The translations under genes were made by a program, and so were the position numbers. From Herbaspirillum sp. RV1423 (GTDB taxonomy: Bacteria > Pseudomonadota > Gammaproteobacteria > Burkholderiales > Burkholderiaceae_D): 64,000 nucleotides of DNA. Below, in pieces: positions 24,992 to 34,870 of this stretch (position 1 is its first letter; every line of letters begins with the position of its first letter). The stretch is taken from positions 118,764 through 182,763 of the forward strand of contig NZ_CBXX010000008.1 in NCBI RefSeq assembly GCF_000577615.1. Reading direction: 5' to 3'. The notes beneath the pieces are model-generated. The model saw only the letters and a list, made by a program, of their open reading frames with translations, had not been told where the DNA came from and searched no databases.

Positions 24992-27148
24992 TCAAAAGCG
25001 ATGATTGACGCTGAACTGGACTTCACGTCCCGGCCCTGCCAGCCATTGCGTACTGTTGTAATACGCGGTGGTGTAGTAGCGCTTGTCGAATACGTTGTTG
25101 CCGCGTAGCGTCAGCGTCGTCGCCGATGTCGCCCTCCACTGCAGCGCCAGGTCGGTAGTCGTGTAGGCCGGCAGCTTCAGCGTATTGGCGTTGTCCGCGT
25201 AACGTTTACCCACATATTGCAGGCCGCCGCTGGCGGTCCATGCCGGCACGAAATTCCAGCTCAGCCACAAATTGGCAAGTTGTTCCGGGACATTGGTCGG
25301 CACATTGCCGTTACGCGATACCGCGACGCTGCCGACCGCCTCGGAAAAATCGTCATAGCGCGCACGCAGCAGCGATGCGTTTGCGTCCAGCTTCCAGTCC
25401 CTTGCGAAGGCCAACGACAAACTTGCTTCGATCCCACGGGAAGACTGCTGGCCGACCTGGACTTTCAGGTTGGGGTTGGCAGGATCGCGCGTGAGCAAGC
25501 TGTTCTTGCGAATTTCATAAGCGGCCAGCGTCCACTCCCCGCGCTTGTCCCAGAAAGCCTGCTTGAGGCCCGCCTCTAGCTGGCGGCCGGTGGACAGGTC
25601 GAATTTACTATTCGATTGCGTCAGGAAAAGCATGCCGCTGACCGGATCGGCGGCCTTGGAATACTGGCCGTACACGCTCAGATCCGGCGTGATAGCAAAG
25701 ACCGTTCCCAGTCGCGAGCCGACGGTGGAGAATTTCTGGCTGAAATTGTTGGCGCTATTGACCAGATCGCTGCGAGAGACATCGGCATGGTCGAAGCGCA
25801 GTCCGGCCAGCACGGTCCAGCGCTCCGTCAGGTTCAACTTGTCCTCGCTGAACAGCGAATATTGCGACGCCGTATTGCGGTAACGTGGAATGAAGGGAAT
25901 GGCGCTGCTATAAGTGCCGGGATCAAAGCTATAAGGATTGACCGACGGGAAGTCTCCTGCGTAAGTATTGTTGGTATGCGTAAAAGTGCTGGAGTTGATA
26001 TCGAAGCCGACCGAGACCTGATTCTTCAATCCGAACAAATGACCGCGGAACGTGGCATCCGTCGTATTGCCGGTCTGCGACTGATCATGCCGGATCTCGG
26101 TAGCTGCGGAGCGGTCAACCAGACCGGTAGCGGCGTTGTAGGTGTAATACTCGGCATTGCGCCAGTATCGGTTGCTGTTGATCTGGTACAGGCGCGTACG
26201 CACGGTGGCGTCGGCATTCGGCGTCCATTGCGCTTCCAGTTGCGCCCAGCGATCCTTGTAGTCGATCGCGCTGTCGCTGACGTCATAGTTTTTGTCGCGC
26301 AGGGCCTCCAGTTGTTGCCCGTTGACCAGGGGCGTTCCGAAATAGCGCATCGGACGCTGGTGTCCCTGTGCGTAACTCAGTTGTACAAACAGTTCTGGAG
26401 TGACGTCCAATCGCAACGCGCCCGAGAAGGATAGATTGTTCGAATTGCCGCGATCAACCCAGCCATCGGAACGGTCTCCGCTGATGTCGACGCGATAAGA
26501 GAGCATGTCATTGATGGCGCCGCCGCTACCAAGGCCGAGACGCTGGGTATTGTGCGAACCGACGGTCAGTTCCGCCTCATTCTCGATCTTGCCGCGCGTC
26601 GGTTTTTTCGGGACCACATTGACCACGCCGCCGATAGCGCCATCGCCGTAGATTACCGAGGCTGGGCCGCGCAGCACTTCAATGCGATCGATACTCCAGG
26701 TGTCGAACGGGAAACTCACGCCTACGCCGCCATACTGGCGCACGCCGTCGTACAGACGCATGACCGATGTCGTGTCTGTAAAGCCTCGCACCGACAGCGA
26801 ACTGCCGCTGTTGCCCGGATGGCCGATGCTGCTGTAGCCGGGCGCGCGGGTGATGGCGTCGACAATGCCGGCGTCGCCGCGCTCTTCCAACTGCTCGCGC
26901 GAAATCACGCTGACGCTGGCGGGATTTTCCAATGGTGTCAGGTCCAGGTTGGAGCCGACCGATACCGGTTTGCTCAACTGTCCCGGACTTTGGGCGGAGA
27001 CAGAAATCTCCGGCAATGAGCCGGCCGCTTCGACTGCCCAGGCAGCCTTGCCCAGACCCAAAGCGCATGGCGCGCAAGCCAGCAGACGAAAGAGTTGCGT
27101 TGAAATGTTTGCGTGGGGACGATGCAGCCGCAATGCTTGTTTTTTCAT
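24992..27148 (-). CDS. TonB-dependent siderophore receptor
   Basis: A 718-residue outer-membrane receptor. An N-terminal signal sequence (about 1-39, ending AAWAVEA) is followed by a TonB-box-like SLPEISVSA, a plug domain with LEERGDAGIVDAITRAPG and SIDRIEVLRGPASVIYGDGAIGGVVNVV, and a 22-strand barrel ending NHRF with a C-terminal aromatic residue. It imports an iron siderophore with energy from TonB. The sequence AATTCTCATCATCATG just upstream of the start has partial resemblance to a Fur half-site; this is weak. It is the first gene of an operon with the PepSY protein. Confidence 0.93.
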   Translation of the reverse strand: MKKQALRLHRPHANISTQLFRLLACAPCALGLGKAAWAVEAAGSLPEISVSAQSPGQLSKPVSVGSNLDLTPLENPASVSVISREQLEERGDAGIVDAITRAPGYSSIGHPGNSGSSLSVRGFTDTTSVMRLYDGVRQYGGVGVSFPFDTWSIDRIEVLRGPASVIYGDGAIGGVVNVVPKKPTRGKIENEAELTVGSHNTQRLGLGSGGAINDMLSYRVDISGDRSDGWVDRGNSNNLSFSGALRLDVTPELFVQLSYAQGHQRPMRYFGTPLVNGQQLEALRDKNYDVSDSAIDYKDRWAQLEAQWTPNADATVRTRLYQINSNRYWRNAEYYTYNAATGLVDRSAATEIRHDQSQTGNTTDATFRGHLFGLKNQVSVGFDINSSTFTHTNNTYAGDFPSVNPYSFDPGTYSSAIPFIPRYRNTASQYSLFSEDKLNLTERWTVLAGLRFDHADVSRSDLVNSANNFSQKFSTVGSRLGTVFAITPDLSVYGQYSKAADPVSGMLFLTQSNSKFDLSTGRQLEAGLKQAFWDKRGEWTLAAYEIRKNSLLTRDPANPNLKVQVGQQSSRGIEASLSLAFARDWKLDANASLLRARYDDFSEAVGSVAVSRNGNVPTNVPEQLANLWLSWNFVPAWTASGGLQYVGKRYADNANTLKLPAYTTTDLALQWRATSATTLTLRGNNVFDKRYYTTAYYNSTQWLAGPGREVQFSVNHRF

Positions 27149-27265
27149 GATGATGAGAATTGTGCGTACTTGCCCGTGAGCGGGCAGATGCGTCTCTACG
27201 CCGACGCGAGTGGAGTTGGCATAGGGAAGCTCGAAGGAATGCCGGCAATATCGCCGACAGGATCA

Positions 27266-27643
27266 TCAACAGATCGCGGGCGGTCCGCGCGAGGGAAGCG
27301 TCAGCCACGCTTCAGAGAGAATGGGTATGGCCTTCCGGTTTGCTGCGGGCAAGGCCCAGCCGGCAGGTGCAGCCAGCACAATATCGAATCGAGTGGGTAA
27401 AACATACATTGCATTCTGTTTGCAGCAGAACGCGCAATGCACATGCAGACTGTCTTTGCTGTGACCGGCTCCCGACGTTCCGGCGTCGATGCCTTTGGCA
27501 TTGACCGAACAGATTTCTCCCCACGGCGTCTGACTCGTCGTATCCGGTACGACAGCCGTCGCTGTACCGGACCACAGCATCGTCAGCAACGCTGCGATAG
27601 TGATCCAGGACATCAGCCGCAAAGAAGACTGGTAGGTTTTCAT
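27266..27643 (-). CDS. DUF2946-family protein
   Basis: A protein of about 125 residues from the ATG at 27643. An N-terminal hydrophobic helix (LMSWITIAALLTMLW) acts as signal or anchor, followed by the family motif with histidines and cysteines (HVHCAFCCKQNAM) and a hydrophobic C-terminal part. DUF2946 proteins are secreted or membrane-bound, are often found with TonB-dependent receptors and copper genes, and may bind a metal through the His/Cys motif. It lies 117 nt upstream of the receptor gene on the same strand, probably in one regulon. Confidence 0.82.
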   Translation of the reverse strand: MKTYQSSLRLMSWITIAALLTMLWSGTATAVVPDTTSQTPWGEICSVNAKGIDAGTSGAGHSKDSLHVHCAFCCKQNAMYVLPTRFDIVLAAPAGWALPAANRKAIPILSEAWLTLPSRGPPAIC

Positions 27644-27935
27644 GGGCGCCGATTCTACCGCGCCGCTCATCTTTCAGTGCATCTGAAATTTCCACGTAAC
27701 GATATGAGATTTTTCCGCATAGGCTTGTGTACAAACGCTTTCCAGCGGTTTGCAGCATTCAGTGCCGGCTTGAAGTGCGACAATTAGTCGCACCTCGCGG
27801 AGAAACTTCGGCGAAGCAACGTCTGCCACCGAATCGCTGCCGCGGGATGCCGCCGGTCTGACCCAAGCCATGACAATATTTAGAACAAGACCGGATACCA
27901 GGGCAGCGGCCCGCATTAATCATTGACGAGGAATC

Positions 27936-30900
27936 TCAACGCGATGTGCCGGAAAAATCGATATCGCCGCCCATTGTGGAAGTGTTGACCGATACGGTTT
28001 TCTCCCGCAAAAGCCGCTCAAAAGAGAAGCATCGAGGGTGGCGGTCGCCGATTGCAGCAAACTGAATGCTGACAATCGGGCCGTCAAGAGATGCTACCGA
28101 TTCGGCCAATCGTTGCTCCCCTTCCCGCGCGTCTTGCACCAAAACGGCAGATGGACGGGCCGAAGAGAGACTTTCGACAAGCTCCACCCGTTCCTGCAGC
28201 GCGGGAGTCAACTCGTTGAACACAAGTCTTGTATCGGGCTGCGAAAGCCATATAGCGCGTGAGCCGGCGGCGAGAACGAACGCAAGCTGAAAAAGATAAT
28301 CGGCGCGGTTTGTCGCAACGCATAAAACACGCTCGCAAGGCAGAAGGCGATAGAGATTCGTTTCACCGATAGCGCCAGGCAACTCGAGCTCCAAGCCAAC
28401 CGCGCTAGTCTCTCGAAAAATATCGCAGCACGCAATCAATTCCCGGTCTTGACCGCCCTGCAACCAGGAACGCAGTTGCGACAATCCTTCCATCAAGCGA
28501 CTCCGTTTTCCCGACAGGCCGGCATCTTCAGGCGAGCCCGGAAGCAACTTCAAAGGCGCTTTTGCCAGCAGTCGGCGCAGAAACAACGGCCCGACGACTT
28601 TCGGCCCGCTGGCCGACAGACCTTCACCGCCCAGAAGCTGCCCACCGAAAACAGACCCCGCGGAGCTTGTGTTCACACACAGATTACCTGCGCTGACGCC
28701 GTCCGTTACGAATTCGATGGTCTTCTCCAGGCGCGAATACAGGCCGAGCGAAATGAAGTTTCCCGCCGTCTTCATTTCGTCAAGAAGACGCGGCAAATCG
28801 TCTCGTTCGAACCGAAGTATGTGTAATACCGGTCCAAAAATATCGCCGCGTACTGCATCGATACTGCTTACTTCAACCAAGGTCGGCGCCAGGAAGTTTT
28901 CTGATTTTGCAAACTCATCCCCGATAGCCGCCTGGAAGACAGGATGACCGGTTGCACGCATTCTCGCAATATGTTCTTCGACTGACCGACGGACATCGCG
29001 ACGAACCATCGGCCCGATGTCGGTGCTTGGAATATCCGTTCTTCCAATCGACAATTCGGCCATTGCTCCCTTGATCTTTTCGATAACCGGTTGAGCGATG
29101 TCGGCCTGGATGCAAAGAAGTCGCAATGCCGAGCAACGCTGTCCCGCGCTGTCGAAGGCGGATGCAACGATCTCGGCAACCACGCGTTCCGGCGACACGG
29201 ATGAATCCATTATCATTGCACTCAGACCGCCGGTTCCCGAGATAAAAACCGGAACCTGCCCGAATGCATTTCTGCGCGACGCCGCCGCTCGATTGACCTG
29301 GCGGGCGACAGCGAGCGAACCGGTAAAGAGCACGTTTTCGACCCTGGCGTCTGCGACCAATGCGGCGCCGATATCGCTCCCGCCCGGCAGAAGCTGGAGT
29401 ACATTGTCCGGGATGCCGGCCTGGTGCATAAGCTGAACGACTAGCGCCGAAATGAGCGTCGTTTCCTGCGCCGGCTTTGCGACGACAGAATTTCCGGCAG
29501 CAAGAGCGGCCCCGATCTGGCCTGCGAAAATAGCGATAGGCGAATTCCAAGGGCTGATGCAAGCCACGACGCCCATCGGTTGATGCGTATCATTTGAAAA
29601 TTCGAATCGAATCTGCGCAGCGTAGTATCGCAGCGCATCGATGGCCTCGCGCAACTCCGCTACGGCATTCGCAATGGTCTTGCCGGCCTCGCGCACCGCG
29701 AGCGAAATAAGACGATACCGCGCCCCGTGAATCAGCTCGGCGCTGCGCTCCAGCACCAGGGCGCGTTGCATCGGAGACCATTTGCTCCAGACGTGGCTTG
29801 CGACGACGCTCAACCGCAATGCGCGGTCAACTTCATCTGGATTTGCCGGAGTGACATCCCCCACGATGTCGCTGTGGATTGCCGGGTTTCTGATGCAGCG
29901 GGATGCAAAATGACGTGCATCTTCGGATTTCGCCGACCAATGCGCTGCCCACAACTTTCCGGCCTCCCTTGCGGTGGCGTCAGCCAGATCCGAGAGTGTC
30001 GATTCGTCCGCCAGGTCGACTCCGAGCGAATTCTTCCGGGTTGTTCCGTAGAGTGCGATCGGCAACGGGATCGCATTGTGCGGCCGGCCGATGTCACGGC
30101 GCCCCTCTATCGGCATCTCTGCAACGTCGACTGGATCCTGAACAAGCGTGTCCACAGAGATGGCGCTATTTATCAAGTTTTTAACGAATGACGTCCCGGC
30201 GCCGTCATCAAGAAACCGCTGCACCAGATAGGGAATCACTACACGCGATGATCCGATGAGCGAGTGGATACGGCAAGGACGATCGAGGCTATCGGAAGCG
30301 TTTCCCTTCACCACGTCTGCATAGATATATTCGCCAACGCCATACAAACCTTGGAACTCATACTGCCCGTGGTGGAAGTCCCGACCGGCTATCTCGCGTA
30401 TATACGCCAGCGTGTGAGGATTATGTGTGGCAAATTGCGGATAGATACTTTCCGGCTCGGACAAGAGCCGTCGTGCACATGCCAGATAAGAGATGTCGGT
30501 GTGCTCCTTGCGTGTGAAAACAGGATAGTCTTCCAAGCCCTCCCGTTGCGCACGTTTTATTTCTGAAGTCCAATACCCGCCCTTGACCAACCGCACCATC
30601 ATTCTTCGGTTGCCGCGCTTGGCCAAACTGACGACGAAGTCGATGATTTCAGAGCAGCGCTTCAGGTAGGCCTGAACCGTAAAACCGATGCCATTCCATC
30701 CGCGGAGCGAGCGTTCCTCGCAAAGTTTCGCGAGAAGGTCCATCGACATATCGACACGGCCATATTCTTCCGCGCCTATGCACATGCCTATGCCGTATCC
30801 TCTGGCCAGCTCGGCCAAGTGCCGCAAGCGCGGGTACAGTTCGCTCATGACGCGCGGATATTGGCTTCGAACATAACGCGGATGCAATGCCGAGAGTTTG

Positions 30901-31697
30901 ACTGAGATAACGGCTTTCTCGTAAATTTCCCTCGTACCTGCAGAACGTCCGATGTCGTGAATTGCATTCTCATAGAGATGCACCGCCCTTTGCGCGTCCT
31001 CCTGGGAAAGCGCTGATGCCAGGGCGAGGCCGAAGGAGTAGTTGAAATCCTTCTTCGATGCGGCGTTATGTATCGCCTCATCCATTGTCCGGCCGAGAAC
31101 GAAGCGACCGCCCATTTTCCGGATGAGGGTATTCATTCCGCCGCGCAAGACGGGCTCGAGCACGGAACGCGCCATTCCCTTGATCCTCGATTCCAACGGA
31201 TGCGCCTGGTCTTCCGCAAACAGATGCTTCGCGACGTTCAATAGCCTGGAAACCACGTTCAACGCTATCGATATGTCAGGGTCCAGACCGGAGTGCCGGT
31301 GCGCTTTATCGAGTTCACCGCGAATCAGCGCATCGCTTGTCGCTGCGTCCGGTATGCGAAGCAGCCCTTCAGCCAGACGCAAAAGCGCAACGCCATCAGG
31401 AGAAGAAGGCGGATACGTGCGGAAGAAGTCATGAATGAATCTGTCGAGACGATCGGTCGTCGCAGCAGCTCGAAGCGTGTGGACAATGCCGCTTGCATCG
31501 GCGAGAACACGCGTCTTCTGCGCCCAGGACAACCGCGCCGAATCGATGAGTAAGGCAACGGCTTGCTGCTCTGGCATGGGAAATGCTTGGCAACTGTCTC
31601 TTCGCGATGCGGACCTGGCCAGCGGCTCGGGCAAGAAAGAGGAACGCTCGAATAGCGTCGGAAGCTCGCTGGCAGTATTTGTTTCTGGGGCAATCAT
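27936..31697 (-). CDS. Divergent PutA-like bifunctional dehydrogenase with altered active sites
   Basis: About 1253 residues from the ATG at 31697; the frame is open to 31829 but without homology. Order: PRODH TIM barrel (about 185-510), ALDH domain (about 585-1050), PutA-type C-terminal domain; no N-terminal RHH DNA-binding domain. PutA oxidises proline to glutamate. Against E. coli PutA as I recall it, Lys329 and Tyr437 are kept (Lys267, Tyr375). Asp370 is Gly (308, IGAEE), Tyr540 is His (478, RIHSLIG), Arg555 is Gln (493, YLVQRF) and Glu559 is Asp (497). In the ALDH part Asn718 and Cys855 are kept, but the catalytic Glu of ETGG is Gly (821, SGTGG). So proline is probably not the substrate, and the ALDH half may be weak or inactive. 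It is divergent from a LysR gene and an ABC/hydrolase operon. Confidence 0.85.
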   Translation of the reverse strand: MIAPETNTASELPTLFERSSFLPEPLARSASRRDSCQAFPMPEQQAVALLIDSARLSWAQKTRVLADASGIVHTLRAAATTDRLDRFIHDFFRTYPPSSPDGVALLRLAEGLLRIPDAATSDALIRGELDKAHRHSGLDPDISIALNVVSRLLNVAKHLFAEDQAHPLESRIKGMARSVLEPVLRGGMNTLIRKMGGRFVLGRTMDEAIHNAASKKDFNYSFGLALASALSQEDAQRAVHLYENAIHDIGRSAGTREIYEKAVISVKLSALHPRYVRSQYPRVMSELYPRLRHLAELARGYGIGMCIGAEEYGRVDMSMDLLAKLCEERSLRGWNGIGFTVQAYLKRCSEIIDFVVSLAKRGNRRMMVRLVKGGYWTSEIKRAQREGLEDYPVFTRKEHTDISYLACARRLLSEPESIYPQFATHNPHTLAYIREIAGRDFHHGQYEFQGLYGVGEYIYADVVKGNASDSLDRPCRIHSLIGSSRVVIPYLVQRFLDDGAGTSFVKNLINSAISVDTLVQDPVDVAEMPIEGRRDIGRPHNAIPLPIALYGTTRKNSLGVDLADESTLSDLADATAREAGKLWAAHWSAKSEDARHFASRCIRNPAIHSDIVGDVTPANPDEVDRALRLSVVASHVWSKWSPMQRALVLERSAELIHGARYRLISLAVREAGKTIANAVAELREAIDALRYYAAQIRFEFSNDTHQPMGVVACISPWNSPIAIFAGQIGAALAAGNSVVAKPAQETTLISALVVQLMHQAGIPDNVLQLLPGGSDIGAALVADARVENVLFTGSLAVARQVNRAAASRRNAFGQVPVFISGTGGLSAMIMDSSVSPERVVAEIVASAFDSAGQRCSALRLLCIQADIAQPVIEKIKGAMAELSIGRTDIPSTDIGPMVRRDVRRSVEEHIARMRATGHPVFQAAIGDEFAKSENFLAPTLVEVSSIDAVRGDIFGPVLHILRFERDDLPRLLDEMKTAGNFISLGLYSRLEKTIEFVTDGVSAGNLCVNTSSAGSVFGGQLLGGEGLSASGPKVVGPLFLRRLLAKAPLKLLPGSPEDAGLSGKRSRLMEGLSQLRSWLQGGQDRELIACCDIFRETSAVGLELELPGAIGETNLYRLLPCERVLCVATNRADYLFQLAFVLAAGSRAIWLSQPDTRLVFNELTPALQERVELVESLSSARPSAVLVQDAREGEQRLAESVASLDGPIVSIQFAAIGDRHPRCFSFERLLREKTVSVNTSTMGGDIDFSGTSR

Positions 31698-31843
31698 CGG
31701 CGTGGCCGTCCGGTTGGGCTGACCTCCACTATATGAAGCGCAATAGAGGGTTGCAATCAAAACCGTTTGGCGCTCCCATATGACATTCCAATGCATCCAT
31801 CGCTTTATCGTCTGGACTGAGATAGGCAAATACGTATTTGCAT

Positions 31844-31879
31844 GGAACGCATCTCACGTCTATTGACGAAATGAGTTCT
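31844..31879. repeat. Dispersed 36-nt hairpin motif, copy A
   Basis: Left arm GGAACGCATCTC, 12-nt loop, right arm GAAATGAGTTCT. It matches copy B at 54724-54759 in 32 of 36 positions by eye. It lies in the divergent promoter region between the putA-like gene and its LysR neighbour, 56 nt before the LysR start codon. It could be a regulator binding site or a small mobile repeat. Confidence 0.7.
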
Positions 31880-31935
31880 GATATTTTCTCGTGTGCCTTA
31901 AGATTGACAAAAAGCTGACCTTTGGAAGAGACGAC

Positions 31936-32856
31936 ATGGATTTCAAGCAATTAAAATACTTCGCGCGCATTGTCGAACTGGAGAGCATCACTGCGGCCGC
32001 ACAATCCCTGTTCGTCGCGCAGCCGTCGATCAGTCAGCATCTTGCAAATCTCGAAGCCGAACTCGGCGTAAAACTGCTCAACAGAGGGGTGCGGGGCGCA
32101 CGGCCGACGCCGGCAGGGGAACTTCTCTATCAATACGCGAAAACCATCCTGCGACAAATAGACGAGGCGACCGTCGTCGTCAAGCAGGAATCGACCGACC
32201 CAACGGGACATATCTCGCTTGGCCTGCCAACCAGCACGTCGAAAATGGTGGCGGTCGAGTTATTGGCCGAACTGACATCCAGATACAAACAGATTTCCGT
32301 GGAGATTGTGGAAGGGGCTACCGCGGACCTTGCGGAAATGGTGGCGAAACAGACGCTTGATATTACGGTCGGCGTCGATATCCAGGAAAGCACCAAATTC
32401 GATATCTATCCGCTCCTGATAGAAGACCTCTTGCTGATAGGACCTGCATCGTCCCCCCTCGATCACTCGCCGACCCTGGAACAGCTTTGCATGATGCCGC
32501 TTGTGCTTCCCAGCTTTCCGAATTCTGTCCGGGTCAAAATGGAGCGCGCCTGCACCGAACAAGGTCTGCGGTACTCCGTCATCGCTGAAAGTGCAGCCGC
32601 TTCGGTGATGGTGGGCGCCGCCCGCGAAGGACTGGCCTGGACCATTCTCCCCTGGGCGGCGCTGAAGGGAGAAAACCTGGAATTGCTGCGGTGTACCCGG
32701 ATCGAGGGCGTCACATTGCAAAGAACGCTTTCTCTCTGCGTGTCGAAGGGGGCCATTTCCAACTCGGCCTGCGGAGTCGTACGAGATACGCTCGCGCGCT
32801 TGATTCGTCAGAAGGTGGAACGAAAGGAATGGCTTCATGTGACCCCCATTTCATAG
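31936..32856 (+). CDS. LysR-family regulator (Nac/Cbl-like)
   Basis: A 306-residue protein starting at ATG 31936 with GGAAGAG upstream. The HTH part (MDFKQLKYFARIVELESITAAAQ, then VAQPSISQHLANLEAELG) and the effector domain resemble the Nac group, which respond to nitrogen status or to small catabolites. It is divergent from the putA-like gene and lies 146 bp ahead of the ABC importer operon, so it probably regulates one or both. Copy A of the dispersed hairpin motif lies in its promoter region. Confidence 0.92.
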   Translation: MDFKQLKYFARIVELESITAAAQSLFVAQPSISQHLANLEAELGVKLLNRGVRGARPTPAGELLYQYAKTILRQIDEATVVVKQESTDPTGHISLGLPTSTSKMVAVELLAELTSRYKQISVEIVEGATADLAEMVAKQTLDITVGVDIQESTKFDIYPLLIEDLLLIGPASSPLDHSPTLEQLCMMPLVLPSFPNSVRVKMERACTEQGLRYSVIAESAAASVMVGAAREGLAWTILPWAALKGENLELLRCTRIEGVTLQRTLSLCVSKGAISNSACGVVRDTLARLIRQKVERKEWLHVTPIS

Positions 32857-33002
32857 CGCATCCACAACCCGTTGCGGTTGTCGCTGACGAAGGCAAGACA
32901 TGCCTGCCATAGTCGAATTTTATATATTGATTGGAATTTCATGTTTGTCATCTGCCCTGGAAAACAATAATCTGGTGACTCACATCACAATAGAGGGCCA
33001 AA

Positions 33003-34028
33003 ATGAACGTAAATCGTCGTCATCTGCTCTGCGCAACTGCTTCCTCCCTGCTTCTCCCCCGTTTCGCGCTCGCCCAGCAAAATCAGACAATTGTTGGCAC
33101 CTGGGGCGGCGATTTTGGCGATACGCTTCGCAGCGGAGTCGACACACCCCTGATCAAGCCGAAGGGAATCGAGGTGATCCAGGACATCGGGGCACCCACC
33201 CAGCGCAGGACCAAGCTGATGGCCGAGCGCCAGTCGCGCCGCGGCAGCATGGATGTTGCCTGTCTCGCAGACTTCGACATGTATGCCGCAGGCCAGGCGG
33301 GTGCGCTTGAACCCATCACCGAAGCGAACGTTCCGAGGTCCGCCCTGATCCTTCCGTTTTTGAAAAGCAAATTCTCCATCGCACACATCTATTCTGCGCA
33401 CGTAATTGTCTACAACACGGAGTTTGTGAAAACACCTCCGAAGTCATTTGCGGATTTGTGGGACCCGAAATACAAAGGAAAAGTCGGCCTCTCCGACTTC
33501 CTGTTCACAACCAATACGGTGGTGGCTGCGGTCGTCGGCGGCGGGTCGCCTACAAACATCGCACCGGCGCAGGCGAAGCTCACTGAACTCCGCAATCTGG
33601 ACGCCAAGGTCCTGCCCTCCACCGAAGCAGTCGCCGCAGCGCTGAAGTCCGGTGAAATATGGTTCACCATCATCGCGGCTGCGCGTGCCTATATGTGGCG
33701 CAAAGCCGGCATTCCGGTCGACCGCGTCATACCGACCGAAGGCGGCTTCCCGACGCTTTACGAAGCCGGCGTCCCGAAAAACGCTCGCAACAAGGCAAAC
33801 GGCCTGGCCTATCTGAATGCAATGCTGGAGCCGGCGGCACAAACCGCATTTGCCGAGAAACTCGGCTACCTTCCCACCGTGAGCGACGCCAAGATTGCAC
33901 CGGAGCTCAACGCCAGGATTGGCTTCACCGAAGCAGAGCGCGCCCGCATGCTCAAGATTGACTACGCCTATCTGGCTCAAAACCAGGTGCAGATGCTCGA
34001 CTTCTGGACGAAAACGCTTAAGTCCTGA
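33003..34028 (+). CDS. ABC transporter periplasmic substrate-binding protein (polyamine/PotD type)
   Basis: A 341-residue protein. The signal sequence MNVNRRHLLCATASSLLLPRFALA has a twin-arginine-like pair (RR at 5-6). The mature part (TIVGTWGGDFGDTLR, WDPKYKGKVGLSDF) belongs to solute-binding family 1 proteins of polyamine/opine-type importers. It captures the substrate in the periplasm for the two permeases and the ATPase that follow. Linkage to a CocE/NonD hydrolase and a putA-like gene suggests an amide, ester or cyclic amino compound instead of putrescine; this is inference. Confidence 0.9.
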   Translation: MNVNRRHLLCATASSLLLPRFALAQQNQTIVGTWGGDFGDTLRSGVDTPLIKPKGIEVIQDIGAPTQRRTKLMAERQSRRGSMDVACLADFDMYAAGQAGALEPITEANVPRSALILPFLKSKFSIAHIYSAHVIVYNTEFVKTPPKSFADLWDPKYKGKVGLSDFLFTTNTVVAAVVGGGSPTNIAPAQAKLTELRNLDAKVLPSTEAVAAALKSGEIWFTIIAAARAYMWRKAGIPVDRVIPTEGGFPTLYEAGVPKNARNKANGLAYLNAMLEPAAQTAFAEKLGYLPTVSDAKIAPELNARIGFTEAERARMLKIDYAYLAQNQVQMLDFWTKTLKS

Positions 34029-34037
34029 GAGGTCAGA

Positions 34038-34868
34038 ATGTATTCACGTCCGTACTTCCGGCGAGGCTTGTCCGGAGCCACGTTTATTCACCGCGTATTT
34101 GTGGCGCTGATGTATCTCTTCATGCTCGCACCACTGATTTGCGTTGTATGGATGAGCTTCTTCAAGGATGCGATACCCCATTTCCCGCCGTCTGGTTACA
34201 CCACGCACTGGTACGGCAACGCCTGGCGCAATCCGTCGTTCGCAAACGGCTTCATCGCCAGCATCCAGATTGCCGCCGTTGCCACGTTGACAGGCGGTGC
34301 GCTTGGCATGCTGGCTGCGTTTGGGATCCAGCGCAACAAGTTCAGGGGAAGCCAACTAGTCAGCACATTGCTGCTATCCCCCGTGCTGATTCCCGGCATT
34401 GTCGCCGGCATCGCGATTTATCTGTTTTATGTCCAGGCAGAAAAATTTCTCGACCGGGACATCGTGGGCACACACGCGAGTCTCGTGATTGCGCATATCT
34501 GTTTGACGATTCCGTGGACGGTCAGGCTCGTTGTGGCGGGGATGAAAGGCCTGGACCGCACGCTTGAAGAAGCAGCGAGCGTACTGGGAGCCAGCCCTCG
34601 GGTTGTCTTTCTGCGCATCACCTTGCCCATGCTTCGTCCGTCCATCGTTGCGGCGGCGCTGTTTTCGTTCGTGGTGTCGTTTGAGAACCTTGAACTGTCA
34701 CTTTCCCTGGTCGGTCCAGGCCACACGACGCTTCCCATTGCCATCATGCAGTACCTCGAGTTCAATCTCGACCCAACGATCGCCGCCGTTTCTGCAATGC
34801 AGATTCTTCTTCTGGGAGCGGTGATGCTCATCACCGACCGCTTCGTCAAACTCAGTCAGGTTGTCTAA
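34038..34868 (+). CDS. ABC transporter permease (PotC-like)
   Basis: A 276-residue inner-membrane protein with about six hydrophobic helices and the EAA loop for contact with the ATPase (LEEAASVLGASPRVVFLRITLP, about 175-196). It starts 9 nt after the binding-protein gene and ends 2 nt before the ATPase gene, so it is in the same operon. Its order ahead of the ATPase, with the second permease after it, is the reverse of the common pot order but otherwise normal. Confidence 0.9.
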   Translation: MYSRPYFRRGLSGATFIHRVFVALMYLFMLAPLICVVWMSFFKDAIPHFPPSGYTTHWYGNAWRNPSFANGFIASIQIAAVATLTGGALGMLAAFGIQRNKFRGSQLVSTLLLSPVLIPGIVAGIAIYLFYVQAEKFLDRDIVGTHASLVIAHICLTIPWTVRLVVAGMKGLDRTLEEAASVLGASPRVVFLRITLPMLRPSIVAAALFSFVVSFENLELSLSLVGPGHTTLPIAIMQYLEFNLDPTIAAVSAMQILLLGAVMLITDRFVKLSQVV

Positions 34869-34870
34869 TC

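Noticed and set aside
27674..27916. An 80-codon open frame upstream of the DUF2946 gene
   Set aside because: No ribosome-binding site, no domain, and composition like non-coding DNA.
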